Below, piece after piece: positions 43,845-52,698 of a stretch of DNA of 64,000 nt. Position 1 is the first letter of the stretch. Each line of letters opens with the position of its first letter. Made by a program: the position numbers and the translations under genes. The stretch covers positions 62,001-126,000 of the forward strand of contig DAOSUR010000001.1 in NCBI GenBank assembly GCA_035378985.1, written 5' to 3'. The DNA comes from Anaerohalosphaeraceae bacterium. GTDB lineage: Bacteria > Planctomycetota > Phycisphaerae > Sedimentisphaerales > Anaerohalosphaeraceae. The notes below the pieces were generated by a model. The model was given only the letters and a program-made list of their open reading frames with translations. It had not been told where the DNA came from and did no database searches.

Positions 43845-44705
43845 TCAGACAGAGGATTCCGCAGCGGCAACCGCATAGGCGACCCTGACGACATCGGCCA
43901 TCGGGCCGACATCGTGAACGCGCAGGATCGAAGCCCCTTTGGCCGCCGCAAGGGCGACGGCGGCGGCGGTGCCGAACAGCCGTTCTTTGGGGTTCTCCCG
44001 GCCGGTAAGCTGACCGATAAACCGCTTGCGGCTGACACCGACCAGTACCCGATACCCCAGACCGACGAACTCCTCCAGATGCCCCAGCAGAAGAAGATTA
44101 TGTTCCGTCGTCTTGCCGAAGCCGATGCCTGGGTCGAGGAAAATCCGTTCGCGGCGGATACCAACAGATTCGGCATATGCCGCCCGGCTCAGCAGGTACT
44201 CTTTCACCTCCGCAACCACATCGTCGTAGTGCGGCTTCTGCTGCATCGTTTCCGGGGTGCCCTGCATATGCATCAGGACAACCGGCAGCTGTCTGTCGGC
44301 AGCCAGGCGGGCCATTCGCTCGTCCGCCAGAGCAGTGATGTCGTTGAGGATAGAGGCCCCCGCCCGGACAGCCGCCTGGGCAACGTCAGGGTCTCTGGTG
44401 TCAATGCTGATGGGAATGCTCACCCCGCGGGCCAGTGCTTCAATGACAGGGACAGCCCGTCGAATCTGCTCGTCGGCAGGAACAGGCCGAGAGCCCGGCC
44501 GTGTGGATTCCGCCCCGACATCCAGAATGGCCGCCCCCTGCTGCGCCATTTGAACTCCGGCAGCAACGGCCTTGTCCGGTTCGAAAAAATCCCCCCCGTC
44601 GCTGAACGAGTCCGGCGTGACGTTCAGAATCCCCATCACCAGCGGGCCGGCGGAGAAATCCAGCCGACCGGCGGGCCAGACAACTACCTGCGGAAGAGAT
44701 TCCAT
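43845..44705 (-). CDS. folP: Dihydropteroate synthase
   Basis: Joins p-aminobenzoate to the pterin pyrophosphate in folate synthesis; target of sulfonamides. The 286-residue TIM-barrel protein has both signatures, GILNVTPDSFSDGG (about residues 24-37) and ILDVGAESTRPGSRPV, plus VLMHMQGTP and GVSRKRFIG. Length is normal. The start overlaps the end of pdxB by 22 bases, so the two vitamin-synthesis genes are coupled. Confidence 0.96.
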   Translation of the reverse strand: MESLPQVVVWPAGRLDFSAGPLVMGILNVTPDSFSDGGDFFEPDKAVAAGVQMAQQGAAILDVGAESTRPGSRPVPADEQIRRAVPVIEALARGVSIPISIDTRDPDVAQAAVRAGASILNDITALADERMARLAADRQLPVVLMHMQGTPETMQQKPHYDDVVAEVKEYLLSRAAYAESVGIRRERIFLDPGIGFGKTTEHNLLLLGHLEEFVGLGYRVLVGVSRKRFIGQLTGRENPKERLFGTAAAVALAAAKGASILRVHDVGPMADVVRVAYAVAAAESSV

Positions 44706-45871
44706 CGTGATTTTTCCATCTCCACCTGAAACCCGATGCCGGTCAGTTTGGCGGCCAGCGTATCAGCCCCTTTGGGCAGCTTGACCAGAGTATTCTGAAA
44801 CTCCCTGCGAACAGGATAGTCCCTGCGGAGGCGGTCAAAGAAGGCCCCCTGCTGCTCGGCGGGCACCTGCAGGATTTCCCGCATATTGAAATCGTCACGC
44901 CCGATGGGATAGACCTGCTGGACGATTTCGTGCAGGAGGACCTCTTCAGATGCCGACTGAATCTGCTCCGGGGTGATTTCGATTTGCGGCACAGCCGGCG
45001 GCGGCAGAAAATCCTTTTCTGTATACTGGGGGTCCACATTCAGGAACTTGCAGGCGGCCCGGTAAATCATCAAAAGACCGTTTACCTTGCCGTCAAACGA
45101 GTAGCCCGCGATATGAGGTGTAGAGATGTCCACATGACGAACCAGCCAGGGGTCGGGCGTCGGCTCGTTCTCCCAGACATCGAGAATAACCGCCGAGGTT
45201 TTGCCGGTTTCCATCGCCTTTTTCAGGGCGGCGGTTTCCATCACACCTCCCCGGGCGGTATTGATAAAGACAGCGCCTTTCCTGAGAGCGGAAAAGAAGA
45301 TTTCGTCAGCCAGGTGGTATGTGGCATCGGGTCCGTCTTCCGTAAGCGGGGTATGCAGCGTGATAATATCGCAGGCCAGGGCTTCTTCCAGAGGCCGATA
45401 TTTGCTGTCGGCGGTGATGCGGGCCAGCGGCGGGTCGTTCAGGACGGTTTCCATCCCGAGGGCCCGACATTTGGCATCCACCCGAGAGCCGACATTGCCG
45501 ACCCCGATAATGCCGATGCGTTTGCCATCAAGGGTAAACCGACGGCGTTTGGCAACCAGCAGCAAGGCGGCAACAACATATTCGGCAACACTGTTGGCGT
45601 TGGACCCGGGGGCGGAGGCAAAAGCAATTTTGGCCCGCTGGAGATAATCGGTATCCACATGGTCGGTGCCGATGGTAGCCGTGGCGACAAACCGCACGCG
45701 GCTGCCGCCCAGTAGGACCTCGTTGACAGGCGTAATGCTCCGCACCAGCAGCAGGTCGGCATCGCGAACAACCTCCGGCGTAATCTGCCTGCCGGAGCAG
45801 ACATAAACGTCACCAAGCGACGAGAAACATTCCTTAACAAACGGAATATTTTGGTCTGCAACAATCTTCAC
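44684..45871 (-). CDS. pdxB: Erythronate-4-phosphate dehydrogenase
   Basis: NAD-dependent 2-hydroxyacid dehydrogenase of the DXP-dependent vitamin B6 pathway. The 395-residue product starts KIVADQNIPFVKECF, typical of PdxB. It has VRSITPVNEVLL, the Rossmann GIIGVGNVGSRV, FINTARGGV, VWENEPTPD and the PdxB-specific HIAGYSFDGKVNG, which distinguishes it from SerA. The start is a GTG at 45871. It lies 7 bases after mgtE. Other pdx genes are not in the window. Confidence 0.9.
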   Translation of the reverse strand: MKIVADQNIPFVKECFSSLGDVYVCSGRQITPEVVRDADLLLVRSITPVNEVLLGGSRVRFVATATIGTDHVDTDYLQRAKIAFASAPGSNANSVAEYVVAALLLVAKRRRFTLDGKRIGIIGVGNVGSRVDAKCRALGMETVLNDPPLARITADSKYRPLEEALACDIITLHTPLTEDGPDATYHLADEIFFSALRKGAVFINTARGGVMETAALKKAMETGKTSAVILDVWENEPTPDPWLVRHVDISTPHIAGYSFDGKVNGLLMIYRAACKFLNVDPQYTEKDFLPPPAVPQIEITPEQIQSASEEVLLHEIVQQVYPIGRDDFNMREILQVPAEQQGAFFDRLRRDYPVRREFQNTLVKLPKGADTLAAKLTGIGFQVEMEKSRWNLFRR

Positions 45872-45878
45872 AAGAACC

Positions 45879-46859
45879 TCACAAAAGAATAGACGCCAGC
45901 GTAAAATAAATCAGAATGGTAAAGATATCCGCCAATGCCAGCGTAATCGGGCCGGCGGCGACTTTGGGGTCCAGTTTCAGGGCGTGCAGGAGGGCCGGAA
46001 TGCTCAAGCCGAGAAAACAAGCCGTAGAAAGCGACAGAAGGATGCTGCCGCCGATAACCAAGGCCGGCAGTCCGGCACCGCGCCAAAGCCAGACAATCAT
46101 TCCCACGGCCAGCCCGCAGGCCGCCCCGAGCAGAAGGGATGTGCCCGCCTCACGAACCAGCGAAGACAGATACCAGCGAAGGGTCGGACGCATCGAACGC
46201 AGGGCCTGGATGGTGACCGTCATCGACTGCATGCTCACACTCTCGCCCAGCCCCAGCACAAGGGTCAAAAAGAAGGCCAGCACAAGAGTCTTGGCCAACG
46301 TCAGTTCATACACACCAACCAGCAGGGCACAAATCGTACCGCTGGCGATGGTGGCCGTCAGCCAGGGAAAGCGAACCCGAAAGGCCCGAAGCGGGGAGGC
46401 ATTCCGCAGCTGCGAGACCCGAAAGCCGATGATTTCGAAGACTTCGGCAATCCGCTCGCGTTCCGCCACGCTAAAGATTTCGTCCGTAAACATGCCGACG
46501 TCCACTACCCCGACAATCTGCTGTTTGTCGTTAACCACCGGAAGGGCCAGAAACCGATGAATCGCAAACAGCTCACAGGCATCAAAAACCGTCGCCGTAT
46601 GCGGAATCGTTATGACATCGCGAATCATAATTTCAGACAGCCGTTCCTCCAGCGGCGCTGTCAGGAGCCGCCGGGTTGGAATCACACCAACCAGGCGTCG
46701 GTCCGCATCCACCACATAAAAATACATAATTCGGTCGCCCAGCTGACGGCTTCGGATGTCCTCCAGCGCCTGCCGAACGGTCCATTTCTCATGCAGTTCG
46801 GTAATGTCCCGCCCGGCAATCGTCATCACAGAATGATAAATGGGGTCTTTGGGTTCCAT
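45879..46859 (-). CDS. MgtE-family magnesium transporter lacking the N-terminal domain
   Basis: MgtE channels import Mg2+, and their cytoplasmic N and CBS domains close the pore when Mg2+ is high. This 326-residue version has two CBS motifs (about residues 27-135, with YVVDADRRLVGVIPTRRLL and LPVVNDKQQIVGVVDV) and the five-helix membrane domain (ARE-type GLGESVSMQSMTVTIQALR, then DPKVAAGPITLALADIF). The MgtE_N superhelical domain is missing, compared with about 450 residues for typical MgtE. The exact start is uncertain: the frame continues upstream to 46946, but neither start has a good ribosome site. The gene is divergent from the MATE gene. Confidence 0.85.
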   Translation of the reverse strand: MEPKDPIYHSVMTIAGRDITELHEKWTVRQALEDIRSRQLGDRIMYFYVVDADRRLVGVIPTRRLLTAPLEERLSEIMIRDVITIPHTATVFDACELFAIHRFLALPVVNDKQQIVGVVDVGMFTDEIFSVAERERIAEVFEIIGFRVSQLRNASPLRAFRVRFPWLTATIASGTICALLVGVYELTLAKTLVLAFFLTLVLGLGESVSMQSMTVTIQALRSMRPTLRWYLSSLVREAGTSLLLGAACGLAVGMIVWLWRGAGLPALVIGGSILLSLSTACFLGLSIPALLHALKLDPKVAAGPITLALADIFTILIYFTLASILL

Positions 46860-47044
46860 TTCTGTCGCTCTGCTGAACCGTCGTTTTCCAAAAGCATCAG
46901 TGTAAAAGGCCGGACAGCAGAGGGCAAGGACAAATTCAGCATACAAACGGGATGTCGGGCTTCTGCTCTTTTTGATTGCGATTCGGCCCGGGCCTGTTTA
47001 TTCTGTTTTGTTTTGGAATCGGCAAAAACGAATGGTATCAGCAA

Positions 47045-48451
47045 ATGGCGGACAGCGAATCCTACTCCATCGAACAGCCCGTTGAACGGCTGAACCTGCG
47101 TCTGCGGGATTTGAACCGTACGCTGGCGGCGCTGGCAGGCCCGGCTGTCTTTGAAAACCTGCTGTTCTCGCTGGTGTTTTTCGTGGACACCCTGATTGTC
47201 GGCTGGCTCCGGAACGAAAACTTCCTGGCGGCATCCGCCCTGGCGGGGCTGGCTATGTTCTTCATCAACGCCCCGTATATCGCCCTGGCAATTTCCACAG
47301 CATCGATTGTCTCGCGTTCGTGGGGCGAAGGCGATCGGCAGACGGCTTGCCGCTATGCCGCCCTGTCCCTGACCATTTCGTTTGCCACGGCGGCGGGGAT
47401 TGCCGCCGTCGGCTATTGGCTTTCAGAACCAATCATTCGCCTGCTGGGGGCCTCAGAGGTGGTCCTGCCCGCCGGAAGCCGCTATCTGAAGATTCTGATG
47501 CTCTCCTGTGTGTTCGGGCTGCCGCTGTTTACCAGCAACAGCATCCACCGCAGCAAAGGCGATGTGATGCGGGCGATGTGGATTTCGGTCCTGATGAACA
47601 TTGTAAATCTGGTTTCCAGCGTGGTTTTGGCGTTCGGTGTGGGAGTGCCGAAAATGGGCTTTTACGGGGTAGCCTGGGGAACGGTGCTGGCACGAACGAC
47701 CGGGGCGGCGGTCTCCTTGGGAACCCTGTTTTCCCGCCGCAGCATTGGTTTGAGCTGGGATCATTTCCTCAAACCGACTCAGGTTATGCTGCGACGGCTG
47801 TGGTATCTGGCGGCTCCGGCCCTAGCGGAACGCCTGTCCAATACTTTTATCTATGTGCTGTTTATGCGGCTGGTGGCGATGCTGGGAACAACCGCTTTGG
47901 CTTCGCATCAGCTGGCCGTCCAGATGGAATCATTCGCGTATATGCCGGTTTGGGGGCTGGCGGTGGCGGCGACAACCCTGGTCGGGCAGGCGGTCGGGGC
48001 GCAGCTGGAGCATATTGCGGAATTCGCCGTCCGGCGGATGCTGGCGGTCTCGGCGGTCTTTATGGGGATATTAAGCATCGTCTTTGCCCTGTGGGGACCG
48101 CAGCTGGTTCGAATATTCGGGTCAACACCGCAGGTGCTGGACGGTGCGGGAACAGCGCTGCGGATAGCCGGGCTGGAGCTTCCGTTTATGGCGTTTACCT
48201 TTATTTTTATCGGAGCCCTGCGCGGGGCGGGCGATACCAAGTCAGCCCTGTATGTCGGGTTGGTCAGCACCGTGATTTTCCGGCTGGGAGGAACCTGGCT
48301 GCTGGCCTTTTCCCTCGGCTGGGGGCTGGCAGGTGTCTGGACGGCAACAGCCGCCGACTGGGCCGTCCGGGCGGCCGCCCTCTTCTTCTTTTTCCGAACA
48401 GGTGTGTGGAAAAAACTGCACCAGATCGAGAAGGCACGGTTCAGAGAATAG
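47045..48451 (+). CDS. MATE-family efflux transporter
   Basis: Cation-coupled multidrug or metabolite exporter. About 468 residues with twelve membrane helices in two repeated halves; LAGPAVFENLLFSLVFFVDT begins the first half and LAAPALAERLSNTFIYVLF the second, each with the family's conserved pattern. Also seen are GALRGAGDTKSALYVG and VGQAVGAQ. The start is uncertain: ATG 47045 (MADSESYSIEQ) is chosen over an upstream ATG at 46976; both lack a strong ribosome site. The substrate cannot be inferred. Confidence 0.88.
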   Translation: MADSESYSIEQPVERLNLRLRDLNRTLAALAGPAVFENLLFSLVFFVDTLIVGWLRNENFLAASALAGLAMFFINAPYIALAISTASIVSRSWGEGDRQTACRYAALSLTISFATAAGIAAVGYWLSEPIIRLLGASEVVLPAGSRYLKILMLSCVFGLPLFTSNSIHRSKGDVMRAMWISVLMNIVNLVSSVVLAFGVGVPKMGFYGVAWGTVLARTTGAAVSLGTLFSRRSIGLSWDHFLKPTQVMLRRLWYLAAPALAERLSNTFIYVLFMRLVAMLGTTALASHQLAVQMESFAYMPVWGLAVAATTLVGQAVGAQLEHIAEFAVRRMLAVSAVFMGILSIVFALWGPQLVRIFGSTPQVLDGAGTALRIAGLELPFMAFTFIFIGALRGAGDTKSALYVGLVSTVIFRLGGTWLLAFSLGWGLAGVWTATAADWAVRAAALFFFFRTGVWKKLHQIEKARFRE

Positions 48452-48468
48452 AAAGACACCCGTCTGAC

Positions 48469-49671
48469 TTATCGGCGTTTCTGCGATAGTTCGCTGAACA
48501 GTTCCTGATAGACGGACTCGATGGTATTGACCATCGTTTCGGGGGCGAATTTGCCCAGAACAGAACGGCGGGCATTTTGTCCCAGCTGCATCCGCAGGGC
48601 GGGATTGTCAATCAGCTGCCGGCAGGCATATATGAGCTGCTGGACATTTTCGGGTTCAATGAGAAATCCGGTGGAGGGATTGACCACCTCGCGGGCCCCG
48701 TCAATGTCGAAACTGACGACGGGTTTGCCGCAGAGCATCGCCTGGGGCAGGACACGGGCCAGCCCTTCCCGCAGCGAGCAGTGCACAAGGAAATCGGAGG
48801 CATGGATGGCCAGCGGAATCCGAGAAGGAGGCAGAAGACCGGTAAAACGAAACCGTCCTTCCAGACCGGCACGTCGGATTTCCTCTTTCCGCTGTTCGGT
48901 CAGGATGCCGTCGCCGACGAAAAGCCAATAAACATTCGGACAGGCCCGAGCGAGAGTCTGGGCGGAACGAATGACATATTCGTGTCCCTTGAGGTGGAAG
49001 AGCCGGGCGATTTTAACAATAACAATCGCCTCAGCGGGCAGGTTGTACTGCCGACGAAAGGCCGCCTTGGCTTCCTCGGAAGGCGAATTGACAAACGGCT
49101 CTTCTTCAATGGCCGAATAGGCGGTCGTCCAGGGTTTGTCCAGGCCGATGCCGGCGGCTTTGGCCTGAGCCGTCATTGCATCCGCCACGGTCAGAAAGGC
49201 ATCGGTTCGGCGGGCGGCAGCTTTTTCAACGGCAATATAAAAGCGATTCAGGAGACGGCTTTGATACGGATGAAACGCAAGCCCGTGAACGGTATGAACC
49301 ACGAATGGACGAGCGGGATTTGCATCGGCAAGTCTGCCCTTTAAGGCCCAGCCGGCCCAGCGGCCCAGAATGCCCGCCTTGGCCGAGTGGGTATGGACAA
49401 TATCCGGATTCAGACGGCGCAGAAGCCGCTTGAGCTTCCCATAAGCAGATAGATCCTTCATCGGAGAGATTTCCCGACAAAGTTCATCCAAGAGGACGAT
49501 TTCGTATCCGTCTTTGCGGACCTCTTCAAAGAGAGCCCCTTCCGGACCGACAGCCGGCCCTGTAATCAGCACGACCTCATGACCGCGACGGGCCAGAAGA
49601 CGGCAGGTAATGAGGGTGTTTTCCTGCGCCCCGCCGACAATCAGACGTGTGATAACGTGAACAACTTTCAT
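48469..49671 (-). CDS. Glycosyltransferase family 4 protein
   Basis: GT-B fold retaining glycosyltransferase, 400 residues. N-terminal VITRLIVGGAQENTL (acceptor-side loop), HTHSAKAGILGRWAG and the C-terminal nucleotide-sugar half (VKIARLFHLKGHEYVI, FVGDG, LREGLARVLPQAMLCGKPVV). In the usual EX7E signature the second glutamate is replaced by Gln (EGLARVLPQ), which occurs in part of the family. Likely acts in surface polysaccharide or lipopolysaccharide synthesis at the cytoplasmic membrane. It begins one base after the truA stop, suggesting co-transcription rather than shared function. Confidence 0.87.
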   Translation of the reverse strand: MKVVHVITRLIVGGAQENTLITCRLLARRGHEVVLITGPAVGPEGALFEEVRKDGYEIVLLDELCREISPMKDLSAYGKLKRLLRRLNPDIVHTHSAKAGILGRWAGWALKGRLADANPARPFVVHTVHGLAFHPYQSRLLNRFYIAVEKAAARRTDAFLTVADAMTAQAKAAGIGLDKPWTTAYSAIEEEPFVNSPSEEAKAAFRRQYNLPAEAIVIVKIARLFHLKGHEYVIRSAQTLARACPNVYWLFVGDGILTEQRKEEIRRAGLEGRFRFTGLLPPSRIPLAIHASDFLVHCSLREGLARVLPQAMLCGKPVVSFDIDGAREVVNPSTGFLIEPENVQQLIYACRQLIDNPALRMQLGQNARRSVLGKFAPETMVNTIESVYQELFSELSQKRR

Positions 49672-49672
49672 T

Positions 49673-50416
49673 TCAGTAAAAAATCTCCATCAGACAAAGC
49701 CCGGCGGGCGGAGCGATAGGCCCCGCAGCGGCACGGTCTTTGGCCTCCAGAATCCGGTCCATATCCTCCGGCCGCCAGCGCCCGCGTCCGATTTCCACAA
49801 GGGTGCCGACAATGTTGCGAACCATATTATACAGAAAGCCGTCGGCGGCGATATCCAGCGTAATCCAGGGCGGGTCGCTCTGAACCCGGCAAAGCGTAAC
49901 GGTTCGCACAGAAGACAGCCGCTGATCGCCTGCCGAGGCAAATGACTTAAAATCGCGGGTGCCCAAAAGCCGTTCGGCGGCCCGCTGCATTGCCTCGATA
50001 TCCAGCGGATAGGGATAATGCCAGCAGCGGTGAATCTCGAGCACCGGGCGAATGGAGCCGTTGTGGATGGTATAACGGTATCGTTTGCTTCGCGTATCGG
50101 AGACGGCATCAAAAGAATCGGGCACCTCTTCCACAGCCGCCACGGCGATGTCCTCGGGCAGAAGCCGATTCAGGGCTTTTTGAAGATTGGCGGTCGGGAC
50201 GGGACAGTCCGCCAGAACCGCATGAGCAACCTGACCGAGCGCATGAACGCCGGCATCTGTACGCGAGGAGCCGACAACCTCAACCTTTTGTCCGCACAGT
50301 TTTTCGAAGGCCTCCTCGATGGTGCCCTGAATGGTGGGCAGCCCCGGCTGGGCGGCCCAGCCGTGAAAGCGGCTACCATTGTACTGAATCGTCAGTTTGA
50401 TCTTTCTTCTTTCCAT
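49673..50416 (-). CDS. truA: tRNA pseudouridine(38-40) synthase TruA
   Basis: Modifies the anticodon arm of tRNAs. The 247-residue product has QYNGSRFHGWAAQPGLPTIQ near the N-terminus, the catalytic-aspartate motif SSRTDAGVHALGQVAH (about residues 50-65), and LYNMVRNIVGTLVEIGRGR in the C-terminal half. The ATG at 50416 lies only 6 bases after the T-run of a strong terminator, so it has no Shine-Dalgarno sequence; initiation must be leaderless or depend on the hairpin. It is co-oriented with the following glycosyltransferase gene. Confidence 0.95.
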   Translation of the reverse strand: MERRKIKLTIQYNGSRFHGWAAQPGLPTIQGTIEEAFEKLCGQKVEVVGSSRTDAGVHALGQVAHAVLADCPVPTANLQKALNRLLPEDIAVAAVEEVPDSFDAVSDTRSKRYRYTIHNGSIRPVLEIHRCWHYPYPLDIEAMQRAAERLLGTRDFKSFASAGDQRLSSVRTVTLCRVQSDPPWITLDIAADGFLYNMVRNIVGTLVEIGRGRWRPEDMDRILEAKDRAAAGPIAPPAGLCLMEIFY

Positions 50417-50421
50417 CGCAT

Positions 50422-50448
50422 AAAAAAAGGCCGGTTAAAAACCGGCCT
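50422..50448 (-). terminator. Terminator of asd directly abutting the truA start
   Basis: On the minus strand AGGCCGGTT, a 3-base loop and AACCGGCCT (9 base pairs, 50428-50448) are followed by seven T. It ends the asd transcript 27 bases after its stop. The run of T ends 6 bases before the truA ATG, occupying the place where truA would have its ribosome site. Confidence 0.88.
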
Positions 50449-50474
50449 ATAGAGTACCTAAAAGGTGCCTGCTG

Positions 50475-51476
50475 TTAAAGCAGTTTCTCGGCGATTTGGA
50501 CGGCGTTGAGGGCCGCACCCTTGCGGATTTGGTCGCCGGAAACCCACAGGTTGATGCCGCGGTTGTCCGGAATGGATTCATCCTGGCGAATGCGTCCGAC
50601 AAATACCTCATCCTTGCCCGTGGCATCCAGCGGCATCGGGAACCGATTGTTGGCCCGGTCATCGATGATTTTTACACCCGGGGCCGTGCTCAGGAGCTGG
50701 CGGACTTCATCCGGTGTAATCGGATGGGTAAACTCAAGATTGATGCTCTCGCTGTGGGCCCGCAGGACCGGAACACGCACGCAGGTGCCCGTAATCGCAA
50801 TATCCGGACAATGGAAGATTTTGCGGGTCTCGTTGACCAGTTTCATTTCTTCCTCGTTGTAGCCGTTGGGACCGATTTTCGAGTCGTGGCAATACACATT
50901 GAAGGCCAGCTGGTACTTGAGATTCTTGACGGTGACGGGTTTGCCGTCGAGAACCTCGCGGGCCTGCTGAAGCAGTTCGAGCATGGCGGACTGGCCCGCC
51001 CCGCTGGCGGCCTGATAACTGCTGACAACCATGCGTTTGACGGGGTTGGCCTTGTGCAGCGGCCAGACAACGACAATCGCAATAATGGTTGTGCAGTTCG
51101 GGTTGGCGATAATCCCTTTGTGCTTGTAAATATCCTGCGGATTGATTTCCGGCACAACCAGCGGCACATCGGGGTCCATCCGGAAGGCCGAGGAGTTGTC
51201 CACCACGACCGCACCGGCCTTGACGGCGGAAGGAGCAAATTCCTTGCTGCGCGCCCCGCCGGCGGAAAACAGGGCAATATCCACCCCCTTGAAACTGTCG
51301 TGTTTGAGTTCCTCGACGGTATATTCTTTGCCCTTGAGGGTGACTTTTTTGCCGACAGAGCGGCTGGAAGCGAGCATTTTGCACTGGTTAAAGGGGAAAT
51401 TGCGTTCCTCGAGGATTCTCAGGAACTCCTGCCCGACCGCACCGGTTACCCCGGCAATTGCAATGTTTTTTGCCAT
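50475..51476 (-). CDS. asd: Aspartate-semialdehyde dehydrogenase
   Basis: Reduces aspartyl phosphate in the pathway to lysine, threonine, methionine and diaminopimelate. The 333-residue product has the Rossmann start IAIAGVTGAVGQEFLRIL, SSRSVGKKV, the catalytic cysteine in NPNCTT, SYQAASGAGQSAM, and the C-terminal VFVGRIRQDESIPDNRGINL. A longer frame reaches 51734 but crosses a terminator; ATG 51476 is the family start. It is followed by a terminator and appears monocistronic. Confidence 0.95.
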   Translation of the reverse strand: MAKNIAIAGVTGAVGQEFLRILEERNFPFNQCKMLASSRSVGKKVTLKGKEYTVEELKHDSFKGVDIALFSAGGARSKEFAPSAVKAGAVVVDNSSAFRMDPDVPLVVPEINPQDIYKHKGIIANPNCTTIIAIVVVWPLHKANPVKRMVVSSYQAASGAGQSAMLELLQQAREVLDGKPVTVKNLKYQLAFNVYCHDSKIGPNGYNEEEMKLVNETRKIFHCPDIAITGTCVRVPVLRAHSESINLEFTHPITPDEVRQLLSTAPGVKIIDDRANNRFPMPLDATGKDEVFVGRIRQDESIPDNRGINLWVSGDQIRKGAALNAVQIAEKLL

Positions 51477-51552
51477 TGTGTTTACTCCTGATTCTTTCTG
51501 GTTGTTTGAGCAGACTAATATATCTTTTACGTCTCCAAAAAGCAACAGATTC

Positions 51553-51588
51553 CAAAAAAAAGGCCTGCCGAAGGGTTCGACAGGCCTT
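51553..51588 (-). terminator. Terminator of the aminotransferase-DUF1015 operon
   Basis: A 13-base-pair stem (51560-51572 with 51576-51588, one G-U) with a CCC loop is followed on the minus strand by seven T. It lies 22 bases after the aminotransferase stop. Confidence 0.9.
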
Positions 51589-51609
51589 GAAAATTGCGGC
51601 GAAATCCGG

Positions 51610-52698
51610 TTATTTGATTTCGTCCTCAATCCAGGCCAGCACCTGCTTGAGGTCCTCGAGAGTGATGTCGCCCATATGGGCCACCCGGAAGGTCTCATTC
51701 TTGAGCTTGCCGTAGCCGTTGCCGAAAAGGACATTGTGCTTGGCCTGAACGTTCTTAATCACCGTCGGAATATCAATACCGCGTGTATTTTTGACCGTGG
51801 TAAGGGTATTAGAAGCGTATTTTTCCTCACAGAAGAGCGCAAAGTGCTCCTTGGCCCATGCTCGGGCATATTCCCCCATTTTCTTGTGGCGTTTCCAGAC
51901 ATTCTCCATCCCTTCAGCCAGCAGACGTGTACACTGATAATGCAGAGCCATAATATGCGGAATTGACGGGGTTGTCGGCGTCTGGTCTTTTTCTGCCGAC
52001 TTGGCAAAGGCCTGGAAATCAAAGTAATATCCCCGCTCGGGGACGGACTTGCTCTTTTCGAGGGCCCGTTTGCTGACGGCCGTTACAGTAAATCCCGGCG
52101 GAATCGCAAAGGCCTTCTGGACGGAGGCGAAAACCACATCCCAGCCGAGCTGGTCGAAATGAATGGGCAGACCGACCATGCCGCTGACGGCATCCACAAA
52201 AACCAGCACATCCGGGTATTTCTTTTTCATCATCTCGCTGATTTCATAAACCGGATTGGTCAGGCCGGTACTGGTTTCATTATAAACCAAAGTAATCGCA
52301 GCGTATTTCTTGGCCGAGAGGGCCTTGTCAATCAGTTCAGGCGTTGTGGCCTGTCCCCACTCAACCTTCAGCTCATCCACGATTCGTCCGCAGGAGCGGG
52401 CGACATCGGCCCATTTATCACTGAACGCCCCGCACATGGTGCACAGGACGGGTTCGTCCTTCTTGACACAGTTGCGGATACTGGCCTCCCAGATGCCCGA
52501 CGCCGAGGAGGTGCACAGAAAGACATGCTGCTCCGTAAAGAGGATTTTCTTGAGCATGTCCACGGTTTCTTTGTGGAGCTGGGAGTATTCCTTGTTGCGG
52601 TGTCCCAGCGTCGGACGGGCCAGCTGCTGGAGGACTTCCGGCAGAACATGAACCGGGCCCGGGATAAAGAGTTTGGGGGGATTTTTCCAGTCTGTCAT
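51610..52698 (-). CDS. Class V aminotransferase (phosphoserine/alanine-glyoxylate type)
   Basis: PLP-dependent enzyme of 362 residues, probably in serine or glycine metabolism. It has PPKLFIPGPVHVLPEVLQQL, CTSSASGIWEASIRN, FVDAVSGMVGLPIHFD, and the PLP lysine in SVQKAFAIPPG. The family includes serine-pyruvate aminotransferases and archaeal-type phosphoserine aminotransferases; sequence alone does not decide. The ATG at 52698 overlaps the DUF1015 stop (ATGA), so both proteins are made together, consistent with a phosphoserine or serine role reported for such gene pairs. Confidence 0.85.
   Translation of the reverse strand: MTDWKNPPKLFIPGPVHVLPEVLQQLARPTLGHRNKEYSQLHKETVDMLKKILFTEQHVFLCTSSASGIWEASIRNCVKKDEPVLCTMCGAFSDKWADVARSCGRIVDELKVEWGQATTPELIDKALSAKKYAAITLVYNETSTGLTNPVYEISEMMKKKYPDVLVFVDAVSGMVGLPIHFDQLGWDVVFASVQKAFAIPPGFTVTAVSKRALEKSKSVPERGYYFDFQAFAKSAEKDQTPTTPSIPHIMALHYQCTRLLAEGMENVWKRHKKMGEYARAWAKEHFALFCEEKYASNTLTTVKNTRGIDIPTVIKNVQAKHNVLFGNGYGKLKNETFRVAHMGDITLEDLKQVLAWIEDEIK

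Noticed and set aside
47320..48489. 389-codon plus-strand frame inside the MATE gene
   Set aside because: Glycine-rich out-of-frame shadow of the real transporter frame, which shows clear membrane helices and family motifs.
48469..49671. Glycosyltransferase with Gln instead of the second Glu of EX7E as an inactive enzyme
   Set aside because: The second glutamate varies in functional GT4 enzymes, so loss of activity cannot be inferred.
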